A stretch of DNA of 38,333 bases, taken from Comamonadaceae bacterium (GTDB taxonomy: Bacteria; Pseudomonadota; Gammaproteobacteria; Burkholderiales; Burkholderiaceae_C). The position numbers and the translations under genes were made by a program. Positions 17,591-27,427 of the stretch are shown piece after piece (the first letter of the stretch is position 1; each line of letters opens with the position of its first letter). Under the pieces are notes generated by a model. That model saw nothing but the letters and a program-made list of their open reading frames with translations, was not told where the DNA came from and searched no databases. The stretch lies in NCBI GenBank assembly GCA_947451565.1, contig CANFZT010000005.1:1-38333 (forward strand). The letters are read 5' to 3'.

Positions 17591-19522
17591 ATGATGTTTA
17601 AATTCCTTGCTCTTCCTGTGCTTGCTTTGCCGCGTGTCGTCAAGCGCTTGGTGGTGATTAGCTTGGATATCATCCTGTGCAGCCTAACTGTTTGGTTGGC
17701 TTTCTATTTGCGTCTGGGGGAGTGGGTGTCACTGGGCAACGGCACGATGTGGCGACCCATGTCTGCCATATTTGTTGCGTGGGCATTTGCGCTGCCTATC
17801 TTTATGTTGGGCGACTTGTACCGCGCAATTTTTCGCTATTCTGGTTTAAAGGCGACAGCCACCGTGGTGAAGGCGTTGGCGATTTATGCGGCCTTGTACG
17901 CTACAGTCTTCACGCTCTTCGGTATGGATGGAGTGCCGCGAACTATTGGCATTATTCAACCCATCTTGTTGGGTTTGTTTGTGGTGGCATCACGAGCGTT
18001 AGCGCGGTATTGGCTGGGGGGCTCTTACCGCCATGCATTCAAGCGTGCGTTATTGCCTCGCGTTTTGATTTATGGCGCTGGAACTACAGGGCGCCAATTA
18101 GCCGATGCTTTAGCCAATAGCCATGAAATGCGAGTCATTGGCTTCTTGGATGACGCTCCTCAGTTGGTTGGTCAATTGTTGAATGGTCAACCTATTTATC
18201 ACCCCAATGAGTTAGATGATTTGCTAATCTCGCATGGCGTGAGTGACGTTTTGCTCGCCATGCCGTCAATCAGTCGCAAGCAGCGCAATGAAATTTTGCA
18301 CAAGATGACACAAGCCAAAGTGGCGGTGCGGACCTTGCCCAGTGTGAATGAGTTGGCACAAGGCAAGGTGCAGACATCAGATTTGCGAGAACTAGAGATC
18401 GATGATTTGCTGGGGCGTGATGCGGTACCGCCAAATACTGCGTTGTTGACCAAGAACATCAAAGACAAAGTGGTTTTGGTCACAGGGGCAGGTGGATCAA
18501 TCGGTAGTGAGTTGTGTCGACAAATTTTGGAAATCGGTCCTACTTGTTTGTTATTGGTGGAGTCAAGTGAGTTTGCCCTCTATCGTGTGCATGCTGAGTT
18601 GAGCGAAAAATTGCAAACAAAGGAAATTCATCTGATTCCTTTGCTTGCATCCGTGCAAGAAGAGCGTCGCGTGAATGAGTTGATGGCTGCATGGCATCCA
18701 GATACCGTGTACCACGCTGCCGCATACAAACATGTGCCCTTGGTGGAGCACAACCCGGCGGAAGGCATTCGTAACAACGTCTTTGGGACCTTGACGGTTG
18801 CAACAGCCGCAGCATCTCATGGCGTGAAAGATTTCGTCTTGATCAGTACCGACAAGGCGGTGCGCCCGACCAATGTGATGGGCGCGAGTAAGCGTTTGGC
18901 TGAAATGGCGTTGCAGGCGTTGGCGGGCAATGGGTCGAGCACAAATTTTTCGATGGTGCGTTTTGGCAATGTATTGGGATCTTCGGGCTCTGTAGTGCCC
19001 AAATTTCGCCAGCAAATAAAAGATGGCGGTCCGATTACGCTGACGCATCCTGAAATTACCCGTTACTTCATGACGATTCCCGAAGCCGCCCAGCTGGTGA
19101 TTCAGGCCGGCGCCATGGCAGAAGGTGGCGAAGTCTTTGTTTTGGATATGGGTGAACCCGTCAAAATCATCGATTTGGCACGGCACATGATTGAACTGAC
19201 GGGTTTGACGCTGAAGGATGCCAGCCATCCCGATGGCGATATTGAGATTGAAATCACAGGATTGCGTCCAGGTGAGAAGTTGTATGAGGAACTTCTGATT
19301 GGGGATGACCCCAAACCGACATCACACCCTCGGATCATGAAAGCCAACGAGAAATTCTTGCCTTGGACTCATTTGAACGAACGATTACGCGTGTTAGAGA
19401 GTGCGCTGAACGTGAATGATGTGGCGTTGATCTTGACGTTATTGCAAGAATTGGTGTCTGGTTATCAGCGAAGTCCAACAATTGTGGATTGGGTGCATGT
19501 GCAGACGACGATGGAAAATTAA
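17591..19522 (+). CDS. WbpM/PglF/CapD-like nucleotide-sugar 4,6-dehydratase
   Basis: Four N-terminal TM segments, two Rossmann folds (VLIYGAGTTGRQL; VVLVTGAGGSIGSELCRQI), HAAAYKHVPLVE, STDKAVRPTNVMGASKR. Confidence 0.92.
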   Translation: MMFKFLALPVLALPRVVKRLVVISLDIILCSLTVWLAFYLRLGEWVSLGNGTMWRPMSAIFVAWAFALPIFMLGDLYRAIFRYSGLKATATVVKALAIYAALYATVFTLFGMDGVPRTIGIIQPILLGLFVVASRALARYWLGGSYRHAFKRALLPRVLIYGAGTTGRQLADALANSHEMRVIGFLDDAPQLVGQLLNGQPIYHPNELDDLLISHGVSDVLLAMPSISRKQRNEILHKMTQAKVAVRTLPSVNELAQGKVQTSDLRELEIDDLLGRDAVPPNTALLTKNIKDKVVLVTGAGGSIGSELCRQILEIGPTCLLLVESSEFALYRVHAELSEKLQTKEIHLIPLLASVQEERRVNELMAAWHPDTVYHAAAYKHVPLVEHNPAEGIRNNVFGTLTVATAAASHGVKDFVLISTDKAVRPTNVMGASKRLAEMALQALAGNGSSTNFSMVRFGNVLGSSGSVVPKFRQQIKDGGPITLTHPEITRYFMTIPEAAQLVIQAGAMAEGGEVFVLDMGEPVKIIDLARHMIELTGLTLKDASHPDGDIEIEITGLRPGEKLYEELLIGDDPKPTSHPRIMKANEKFLPWTHLNERLRVLESALNVNDVALILTLLQELVSGYQRSPTIVDWVHVQTTMEN

Positions 19523-19529
19523 ATAACCG

Positions 19530-20774
19530 ATGAATACGCTTCCCTTACCCTTTCGGCTAGCCAGCATTTTCAGCATAGGCATTGGATTGACCTTGCTAAC
19601 TACGGTTGCAGGTACAAATTTCATGGTGCTATTTTTGTTGCTCACGGCTCCGTGGGCTTGGGCGAGCTTCAAGTTAGAAGGGGCTCAGCGCACCCAAGTC
19701 CTTCAGTTCTTAAGCTTGATTGTTGTCTTGTGTGTTTGGTCAATGGTGCCGAACTTGATTTCAGGATATGGCGTCACTGATGTTTTGAAAGCGCTTCTGC
19801 ACGACATGCGGACCTTTGTGTTTGTGGTGCTGCTCTGGCCCGTGTTCGCGAACCCTGTTGTATCGCGAACCGCTTTGTGGGCCCTGCTTGGAACCGTGGT
19901 GTTGCTAGCAACCGCCAACTTGTTGCTAACACTGGGGGGTTATGTGCCACCAGGCCAATATTTTTGGCCAACAGCGCCGCATTTGTATGGTCAGATTTTG
20001 GTGGGTTTCTTTTTCTTATTGGCTCAAATGTTACTGGTTCGTCCCAGCTTGTCCTGGCGAGTCATTTTGCCAATGGGGCTGCTGCTGCTGTCTTTATTTT
20101 TTGCCAGTGAACGTCGAACGGGTTACTTGCAATTGGCAGGGGGTTTTGTGGTCTGGGCTACTTTGAATCGCCAACGTTTGTTGGTGGGGAATTACAAATG
20201 GTGGTTTGTTATAGGGGCTGTTGTGGCGTTGTTTGCCGCATTGGCTTCACCTATCGTTCAGCGGCGCATGGCGCAAGTCGTTTTTGAGGTTCAGCAATTT
20301 CTATCGCAAACCCCGGAGCAGCGCACGGCGAAGGAAACGGCAGTAGGTATCCGTTTGCAGTACTACGTCTCAGTGTGGCAGCTGATCAAGCAAAGCAACA
20401 TCTGGACGGGCGTCGGCAGTATTGATTTCATTGAAATGTTTTGGCAAGTGAATCAAAGCATGGGGGGTACGGAAAAAACCTTGTTCAGCAACCCTCACAA
20501 TGAATACTTATATACGTTGGCCACAAAAGGGGTGATTGGGCTACTCCTTTATTTGGCAGTGTTTGGGCAAGCTTGTCGCATGGCTTGGCAAAATACCGAT
20601 GAGGTACAACGCATTGGTCTGCTGGTGTTTATATTTCTATTTATGCTTAGCATCACGACCAACTCCATGATGGTCGATATGGAAGAGGGGCATTTCACAA
20701 TGTTGATCTTGCTTATCTTCTTAGCGCCGCTACAACTCACTTTGATTCGCGCAAAGAGCGCGAGCACTCTTTGA
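19530..20774 (+). CDS. O-antigen polymerase/ligase family membrane protein (Wzy/WaaL-like)
   Basis: Multi-TM protein with GVG...F and NPHNEYLYTLATKGVIGLLLYL motif. Confidence 0.82.
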   Translation: MNTLPLPFRLASIFSIGIGLTLLTTVAGTNFMVLFLLLTAPWAWASFKLEGAQRTQVLQFLSLIVVLCVWSMVPNLISGYGVTDVLKALLHDMRTFVFVVLLWPVFANPVVSRTALWALLGTVVLLATANLLLTLGGYVPPGQYFWPTAPHLYGQILVGFFFLLAQMLLVRPSLSWRVILPMGLLLLSLFFASERRTGYLQLAGGFVVWATLNRQRLLVGNYKWWFVIGAVVALFAALASPIVQRRMAQVVFEVQQFLSQTPEQRTAKETAVGIRLQYYVSVWQLIKQSNIWTGVGSIDFIEMFWQVNQSMGGTEKTLFSNPHNEYLYTLATKGVIGLLLYLAVFGQACRMAWQNTDEVQRIGLLVFIFLFMLSITTNSMMVDMEEGHFTMLILLIFLAPLQLTLIRAKSASTL

Positions 20775-20786
20775 CGTAGGATTTTT

Positions 20787-21848
20787 ATGACAATTTTGGT
20801 TACCGGTTGCGCTGGATTTATTGGCAGTAATTTCGTTCACACATGGCTTGCGTCGTCTGATGAAACCGTGATTAATCTCGACAAACTCACCTATGCCGGC
20901 AATTTGGCCAATTTAAAGAGCTTGCAAGGTGACGCACGTCATGTGTTTGTGCATGGCGATATTGGTGACCGTGCATTGGTCGATCAACTACTGCGCGAGC
21001 ACCAGCCCCGGGCGGTGCTTAACTTTGCAGCAGAAAGTCATGTGGATCGCTCCATTCATGGCCCCGGTGAATTTATTCAAACCAACGTGATGGGCACCTT
21101 TCATTTGTTAGAGAGCGTCCGCGCTTATTGGCAAGTTTTGCCAGAAACTCAACGTCAAAGCTTCCGCTTCTTGCATGTGTCTACGGACGAGGTATATGGC
21201 ACTTTATCGCCGACCGATCCCCCGTTTGCTGAAACCAAGAATTACGAACCCAACAGTCCTTACTCTGCCAGTAAAGCCGCGAGTGATCATTTGGTGAGGG
21301 CATGGCATCACACCTACGGATTGCCCGTGTTGACGACCAATTGCAGCAACAATTACGGGCCATTTCACTTCCCCGAGAAGCTTATCCCCCTTGTGTTGCT
21401 CAATGCGTTGGCTGGCAAAGCTTTGCCCATTTATGGTGATGGCCAGCAAGTGCGGGATTGGTTATATGTGCAAGACCACTGCCGTGCGATTACTCGCGTG
21501 CTTGATGCTGGTAAGGTCGGTGAGACCTACAACATTGGCGGTTGGAACGAAAAGCCAAACCTTGAGGTAGTCAATACCCTTTGCGCTGTGCTGGATGAGC
21601 TAAAGCCTCGTGCTGATGGCAAAAATTATGCAGAGCAAATTACATACGTTAAAGACCGCCCTGGCCATGATCGCCGCTATGCCATTGATGCCCGAAAAGT
21701 CGAACGCGAACTAGGTTGGCGGCCTGAAGAAACCTTTGAGACCGGGATTCGTAAAACCGTAGCGTGGTATTTGATCAATCAAGCTTGGGTCGAGGATGTG
21801 ACCAGTGGTGCTTACCGCCAATGGGTGGGGCAGCAGTACGGAGCTTGA
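20787..21848 (+). CDS. rfbB: dTDP-glucose 4,6-dehydratase
   Basis: [59 protein letters not shown]. Confidence 0.97.
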   Translation: MTILVTGCAGFIGSNFVHTWLASSDETVINLDKLTYAGNLANLKSLQGDARHVFVHGDIGDRALVDQLLREHQPRAVLNFAAESHVDRSIHGPGEFIQTNVMGTFHLLESVRAYWQVLPETQRQSFRFLHVSTDEVYGTLSPTDPPFAETKNYEPNSPYSASKAASDHLVRAWHHTYGLPVLTTNCSNNYGPFHFPEKLIPLVLLNALAGKALPIYGDGQQVRDWLYVQDHCRAITRVLDAGKVGETYNIGGWNEKPNLEVVNTLCAVLDELKPRADGKNYAEQITYVKDRPGHDRRYAIDARKVERELGWRPEETFETGIRKTVAWYLINQAWVEDVTSGAYRQWVGQQYGA

Positions 21849-21851
21849 CGC

Positions 21852-22775
21852 ATGACTGCGCACAAAATATTGTTGCTTGGTGCCAATGGCCAATTAGGTT
21901 ATCAGCTCGGGAATGTTCTAAAAAAATTGGGTCACGTTCAAGCGTTGACGCGTGCAGAGGCCGACTTTGCTAATCCAGCGATGTTGCGTGCAGCGTTGTT
22001 GAAGTTTGCTGAAACAGAAGTCCCCACGGTGGTGGTGAATGCAGCGGCATACACCGCGGTTGATAAAGCTGAAACTGAGTCAGAGTTAGCTCATGCTGTG
22101 AATTCCGAATCGTCAGCGGTGCTGGCTGAGCTGGCGCATAGATGGGGCGCCATGCTGGTTCATTACTCAACCGACTATGTGTTTGATGGTTCAGGGGTTC
22201 AACCTTGGCGAGAGTCCGATGACGCGCATCCATTGTCTGTGTATGGCGCAAGCAAGTTGCGGGGTGAAGCCGCGATTGCTCAGCGATGCCCTAAACACTT
22301 GATACTGCGCACCAGTTGGGTGGTGGGCCCGCATGGGGGGAATTTCTTAAAAACAATGTTGCGACTTGCGGCGGAGCGTGAAACTTTGCGAGTAGTCGCC
22401 GATCAAATAGGTGCGCCGACTTCTACGACTTTACTAGCTGATGTGACGGTAGCGCTGATCGCAGCTATGGAAAAGGCAGAAGCCAGTGATGCACGCTGGG
22501 GTGTTTACCATGTTGCTGCTGGAGGCGAAACCTCATGGCACGCTTATGCGCAACACGTCATTGCGGGCGCTGCTGCACGCGGCGCTGTCCTGAAAGCGGA
22601 TGCAGCATCGGTGTTTCCTATCGCGACGGTTGAATACCCGCTGCCTGCACCTCGCCCCTTGAATTCCCGGATGGATACACAAAAAATTCAGCGCACATTC
22701 CATGTCAAGTTGCCAACATGGCAGGTTGGCGTAGACGCAATTCTCGATCACTTATTTGAAAAGAAAACATCATGA
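21852..22775 (+). CDS. rfbD: dTDP-4-dehydrorhamnose reductase
   Basis: [46 protein letters not shown]. Confidence 0.96.
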   Translation: MTAHKILLLGANGQLGYQLGNVLKKLGHVQALTRAEADFANPAMLRAALLKFAETEVPTVVVNAAAYTAVDKAETESELAHAVNSESSAVLAELAHRWGAMLVHYSTDYVFDGSGVQPWRESDDAHPLSVYGASKLRGEAAIAQRCPKHLILRTSWVVGPHGGNFLKTMLRLAAERETLRVVADQIGAPTSTTLLADVTVALIAAMEKAEASDARWGVYHVAAGGETSWHAYAQHVIAGAAARGAVLKADAASVFPIATVEYPLPAPRPLNSRMDTQKIQRTFHVKLPTWQVGVDAILDHLFEKKTS

Positions 22776-23647
22776 TCAAACAGCGTAAAGGCATTATTTT
22801 GGCGGGCGGCTCGGGGACGCGTTTGTATCCCGTTACGCAAGCGGTGAGCAAGCAACTTATGCCCGTGTATGACAAACCCATGATTTATTACCCACTGACC
22901 ACCTTGATGTTGAGTGGCATCCGCGAGGTGTTGATCATCTCCACTCCGCAAGACACGCCACGTTTTACGGAGCTGTTAGGTGACGGAAGCCAGTGGGGCA
23001 TGCACATTGAATACGCGGTCCAGCCTAGCCCTGATGGTTTGGCGCAGGCGTTCATCATTGGTAAAAAATTTGTGGCCGATCATCCAAGTGCTTTGGTGTT
23101 GGGAGACAATATTTTTTACGGCCATGACTTGGTCAAGTTATTGCAGAGCGCCGATCGAAAAACTGCGGGCGCTAGTGTGTTTGCCTATCATGTACATGAC
23201 CCTGAGCGCTATGGCGTGGTGGAGTTTGAAAGTCAGTTTCGTGCGCTCAGTATTGAAGAGAAACCTGTTAAACCTAAGAGCAATTATGCGGTGACAGGGT
23301 TGTATTTCTACGACGAGCAGGTGTGTGACATTGCGGCTGCTGTGAAGCCTTCGGCGCGTGGTGAGTTAGAAATTACCGATGTCAATAGACGTTACCTTGA
23401 ATTGAATCAACTCAATGTTGAAATCATGGGGCGTGGCTATGCTTGGTTGGATACTGGCACGCACGATAGCTTATTGGAGGCGGCCAGTTTTATTGGGACG
23501 CTACAAAAACGCCAAGGTTTGATGGTGGCGTGTCCAGAGGAAATCGCTTTTCACCAGCATTGGATCGATGCCGCTGCATTGCAAAAATTGGCTGCACCTT
23601 TGGCTAAAAATGGTTACGGGCAGTATTTGATGAATTTGCTGAAATAA
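22772..23647 (+). CDS. rfbA: Glucose-1-phosphate thymidylyltransferase
   Basis: [37 protein letters not shown]. Confidence 0.98.
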   Translation: MIKQRKGIILAGGSGTRLYPVTQAVSKQLMPVYDKPMIYYPLTTLMLSGIREVLIISTPQDTPRFTELLGDGSQWGMHIEYAVQPSPDGLAQAFIIGKKFVADHPSALVLGDNIFYGHDLVKLLQSADRKTAGASVFAYHVHDPERYGVVEFESQFRALSIEEKPVKPKSNYAVTGLYFYDEQVCDIAAAVKPSARGELEITDVNRRYLELNQLNVEIMGRGYAWLDTGTHDSLLEAASFIGTLQKRQGLMVACPEEIAFHQHWIDAAALQKLAAPLAKNGYGQYLMNLLK

Positions 23648-23650
23648 ACC

Positions 23651-24211
23651 ATGCCATATCAAGTGACCACCACGCCCATCGATGGCGTCTTAGTGCTAGA
23701 GCCCAAAGTTTTTGGTGATGCGCGAGGCTTTTTCTTTGAAAGCTTCAATACGCGCGATTTTGAACAGGCTACTGGCTTGCAGCGTAGTTTTGTGCAAGAT
23801 AACCATAGCAAGTCAAGCCAAGGGGTGCTGCGTGGTTTGCATTACCAACTACAGCATCCGCAAGGCAAACTCGTACGAGTCACACAGGGCACTGTATTTG
23901 ACGTGGCTGTTGATATTCGCCCTCAGTCACCAACGTTTGGCAAATGGTATGGCTTAGAGTTGTCTGCGGACAATAAAAAACAACTGTGGGTACCCGAGGG
24001 CTTGGCGCACGGATTTTTGGTGACCAGTGAAAGTGCTGAGTTTTTGTATAAAACGACCGATTTCTATCACCCAGAATTCGAGCGGAGTTTGTTGTGGAAT
24101 GATTCCGTTATTGGTATTGATTGGCCTTTGCATTTGCTAGATGCAGAGCCAGTGATGTCACCTAAAGATGCAGCTGCTTTGACGTTTCAGGCATCTGGGT
24201 TTATCGCTTGA
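23651..24211 (+). CDS. rfbC: dTDP-4-dehydrorhamnose 3,5-epimerase
   Basis: DARGFFFESFNTRDF, QDNHSKSSQGVLRGLHYQLQHPQGKLVRVTQGTVFDVAVDIR. Confidence 0.97.
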   Translation: MPYQVTTTPIDGVLVLEPKVFGDARGFFFESFNTRDFEQATGLQRSFVQDNHSKSSQGVLRGLHYQLQHPQGKLVRVTQGTVFDVAVDIRPQSPTFGKWYGLELSADNKKQLWVPEGLAHGFLVTSESAEFLYKTTDFYHPEFERSLLWNDSVIGIDWPLHLLDAEPVMSPKDAAALTFQASGFIA

Positions 24212-24219
24212 TCGCGCGA

Positions 24220-25425
24220 CTAGCGCAACCGCGCCATCCAGACGGTAAGCCCTAGCAGCCCGACGCTGCTGGTGAGCGCAAATGCTGCCATATGTTGCTC
24301 TGCGTCGATCTGCAGATGCCATACCGTGGGCAGCAGTAAAACAATGGCTTGCACCAACCCCAAACCTATGCAGGCCCATGAATAGTGGCGAGTAGTCTGT
24401 GTTTGAAATGGACGATGACTGAAGGCGGCAGAGAGGCATGCGCAGCCTTGCCACAAAACCAAAGGTGCAATGTAGTGCCAAACACCTTGCCACCGTAGGT
24501 CAAGCCACTCTTGGGACAGCGTTGCGGCGCAAGACACTCCCAATGCGATGACACAGCCAAACGCCGCAAGGCCGAGTCGCCATGGGTTGTACCAGCCACG
24601 GATGTGCGTGTGTATTGAATTTCCTTGCGCCAAGGCAACCTGCGCCCATGCCATGTGGACCAACGCTGGCAGAAATCCCAACACACGAAGTAGTGCCATC
24701 ATCCAGCCGGTCTCTTCTGCGCCATAGAGGCGTTGCCAAACGACGACGATGGCTGTTGCTAATGTGGCATCTACCAATGTGTGCGCCATGCGCAGGCTGG
24801 TGCTGCGTGAGTCCGCTGGGGTGTTGTGCGCGTGGGGTTCTGCAGACTCGGGCTTTGCTGCAGGAGGGGCTTGTAACGCCGGCACCAGCCAAGCCGCACC
24901 GATGGCATAACCTAGAAGTGCTGATAGCACCAAGGTGGGCGCTGTCCAATCCTTTGTGTTTTGGAGTAATGCCATACAAACCGCCGTCAGTGCAGCGACC
25001 AAGGGTGGTAAGACGCGGACGCCTGCTTGTTGCCAGTGACTGCCCGTGCGCAGTGTGAAACTTTGCGCCAACATCCAACCGATCTGACAAAACGCCAGCA
25101 GTGCAGCCCATAGCAAGGTGGGCCACAAGGTCAGTTGAGTTAACCAGAGGCATAAAGCTGCGATCGGTAATAAGCCTGCACAACGAAGTAGGCTCGCCCG
25201 CCATGCGTGCTGTGCTGCTGTGTGCGCTGACACGTCGTGGTTGGCCAGCAGGGTCAAAGGTGCTTGGGCCAGTGCCAATGTCATCCATAAGAATGCAATT
25301 TGGCTGATGACAGAAAACTCACCCACCTCTTGTGGCGTAAATAGGCGCAACATAAGAAGAGCAAACACCACTTGTGTCGCAAAGGCCACCATGCTGGCAA
25401 CGGCTACTGTGCGGGTCGCATTCAT
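24220..25425 (-). CDS. Multi-TM protein, probable polysaccharide flippase-like
   Basis: About 10-12 hydrophobic segments; N-terminus MNATRTVAVASMVAFATQVVFALLMLRLFTPQEVGEFSVISQIAF is Wzx-like; ATG at 25425 overlaps upstream stop. Confidence 0.65.
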   Translation of the reverse strand: MNATRTVAVASMVAFATQVVFALLMLRLFTPQEVGEFSVISQIAFLWMTLALAQAPLTLLANHDVSAHTAAQHAWRASLLRCAGLLPIAALCLWLTQLTLWPTLLWAALLAFCQIGWMLAQSFTLRTGSHWQQAGVRVLPPLVAALTAVCMALLQNTKDWTAPTLVLSALLGYAIGAAWLVPALQAPPAAKPESAEPHAHNTPADSRSTSLRMAHTLVDATLATAIVVVWQRLYGAEETGWMMALLRVLGFLPALVHMAWAQVALAQGNSIHTHIRGWYNPWRLGLAAFGCVIALGVSCAATLSQEWLDLRWQGVWHYIAPLVLWQGCACLSAAFSHRPFQTQTTRHYSWACIGLGLVQAIVLLLPTVWHLQIDAEQHMAAFALTSSVGLLGLTVWMARLR

Positions 25426-26387
25426 ACGATTTGCAAATGTTTCCAAATCGGTAATGCCGCCAACAGCCTCGGCCAAACCAATGCCCGCACATCAGGCACC
25501 ACATAGGGGTAAGCCTCAAGCGCTTCCCCAAAGCTGTGCTGCCAACTGCTGGGGTCATCACGCAGCAAATGCAAGTTGCCTTGGTAGTGCGTGGCAAAGT
25601 AGCGCACCCACGCGTAGTCGTTGCTGACCACGGGCAGGCCGACAGCGCAGTATTCCAGCAGCTTGGTGGAGGTTTGTTGGTTGTAGGGCTCAAGGTCGCT
25701 GACGAGGTTCAGCCCCAGTCGTGCGCGGCGCAATTGGCGCGGCACATCCGCGTGCGGGACGCGTCCTGTGCAGGTCACAGAGGCAGGTAGCTGCGTGCGC
25801 AAGGTCTCTGGAATATCGCCCACCAACAGCAAGGTGCGACCGGCATCATGAATGGCCTGTAGCAAAGGCAAGAAGGGCTGCAAGCGGTTCATCTCGCCCA
25901 AGTAGACCAGGTCAAATTCGTTGGGGGGGATGCGTGCAGGGGCTTCGTCAGCGTAGGAGGGGTCTGGCAGCGCAGGGGCGGCGGCATCGAAAAAGATTTG
26001 CGCGACGCCCATGTCACGCAGGGCGTGGGGAACGCCGTCGTCAAAACCCAAACGCTCGCGCACCCAGCCGTTTTGAAAAAAACGGTAGTCGGGTTTGGGT
26101 TGTGTCCAGTGTTTGACAAAGTCTTTCAGCCAGGCATGGGGTGGTACTGAGGCAGAGGCGTATTCATGGATGTGAAACGCATGTTTCAAACGTCGCGCTT
26201 CTGCGCTGGGGACGCGTCCGCACATCCACCACACCACTTGCGCGTGAGCAGGAACCGAGGCGCTGGTGTCATGCAGCAAGGCTGAGTGACCCCGGGAAGT
26301 GATGAAGCTGACATACGCATCTAGCTCGGGCAAATAGGCCGGGCCATTGCGTACAAAGTGCACCTGCACGGTCGGCTTCGTCAGCAT
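25422..26387 (-). CDS. Glycosyltransferase (GT-B fold, GT1/GT4-like)
   Basis: VSDLEPYNQQTSTKLLEYCAVGLPVVSNDYAWVR C-terminal donor-site-like motif. Confidence 0.75.
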   Translation of the reverse strand: MLTKPTVQVHFVRNGPAYLPELDAYVSFITSRGHSALLHDTSASVPAHAQVVWWMCGRVPSAEARRLKHAFHIHEYASASVPPHAWLKDFVKHWTQPKPDYRFFQNGWVRERLGFDDGVPHALRDMGVAQIFFDAAAPALPDPSYADEAPARIPPNEFDLVYLGEMNRLQPFLPLLQAIHDAGRTLLLVGDIPETLRTQLPASVTCTGRVPHADVPRQLRRARLGLNLVSDLEPYNQQTSTKLLEYCAVGLPVVSNDYAWVRYFATHYQGNLHLLRDDPSSWQHSFGEALEAYPYVVPDVRALVWPRLLAALPIWKHLQIV

Positions 26388-27394
26388 GTGTGCAGTACCT
26401 CTTGCCAGTGGCCCACAAAACCATCCACATGGTGTCGCGCCACGATGCGGGCAATGTCATCACGTACCTGTTGCTCGGGTAAGCTGCGCACTGTCATGAC
26501 GGCTTCTGCCAAAGCGACGGGGGCGTCGCCTCGGGCCAATAAGTAGGGCGCATCCAAGTCGTACAACTCACGCATGGCCGGGATGGGTAGCGACACACAG
26601 GGCACGCCGCAGGCGAGCGACTCTAGCGCGGTCATGGGGCAGCCTTCGTAGCGCGAGGTGAGCAGCGTCATTTGCCATGGCTTGTACAGGCTCGTCCCGC
26701 TCGGGTGCTTGCCCAAGAAGTGCACGCGGCCTTGAACCATCAGGTCCATGCCGTCGTGAATCATTTTGCGGTGCATAGGACCTTCACCCACGATGCCCAG
26801 CTGCGCTTCTTCTGGCAAATAGCGCAAGGTGTCTAGCAGTAGATGCGGACGTTTTTCTGAAGACAGGCGCCCCACGTAACCCAACAACAAAGGTGCTAGG
26901 CCTTCGCCACCGTGGCCTGCATGCACATGGATGGCTTGGCCATCCGCCATGGGCGCAATGCCGTTGGGCACCACGATGCAACGTTGTTGCTTGCCCAGAT
27001 GGATCAAGCTGAGTAGCGAGTCTTGTGTGGTGCGCGACACACACACAAACTGGTTGACTTGTTTGTAGAGCAGCTTGAGCCACAACTTTTTTACAGCCGA
27101 GGTGTTGGCTTCTTGCAGCACCTCCATCAGAGGTCCATGCACCCAGCTGACCAGTGGTTTGCCGGTGATGGCTTTGAGTGCCGCCCCGCAATAGGTGGGG
27201 CCAAAGTTGTGCGTGGCCACGATCACGTCGTGATGCTTGGCAGCATTCACCAAGGTGGTCCAGGGTGTTTGTTGCCAAGGCAACGCGGTGACTTGCCAGG
27301 CTTGCACGCTGAGTGCGTCGGCCAATGTGCGCGTCATGGTGTGCACACCGCCCCAGGTGGGCTCATCGAGCAGCAGAATTCGGCGGGTACTCAA
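26381..27394 (-). CDS. Family 4 glycosyltransferase
   Basis: LLLGYVGRLSSEKRPHLLLDTLRYL, LLTSRYEGCPMTALESLACGVPCVSL. Confidence 0.9.
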   Translation of the reverse strand: MSTRRILLLDEPTWGGVHTMTRTLADALSVQAWQVTALPWQQTPWTTLVNAAKHHDVIVATHNFGPTYCGAALKAITGKPLVSWVHGPLMEVLQEANTSAVKKLWLKLLYKQVNQFVCVSRTTQDSLLSLIHLGKQQRCIVVPNGIAPMADGQAIHVHAGHGGEGLAPLLLGYVGRLSSEKRPHLLLDTLRYLPEEAQLGIVGEGPMHRKMIHDGMDLMVQGRVHFLGKHPSGTSLYKPWQMTLLTSRYEGCPMTALESLACGVPCVSLPIPAMRELYDLDAPYLLARGDAPVALAEAVMTVRSLPEQQVRDDIARIVARHHVDGFVGHWQEVLHTC

Positions 27395-27427
27395 GGCGTT
27401 GTTCTCATGGACAGGGCTGCGAATGGC

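Noticed and set aside
18563-19228. 221-aa minus-strand ORF
   Set aside because: Antisense to the WbpM-like gene with strong motifs.
24500-25288. 262-aa minus-strand ORF
   Set aside because: Alternative frame within the flippase-like gene 24220-25425; no recognisable hydrophobic pattern or domain.
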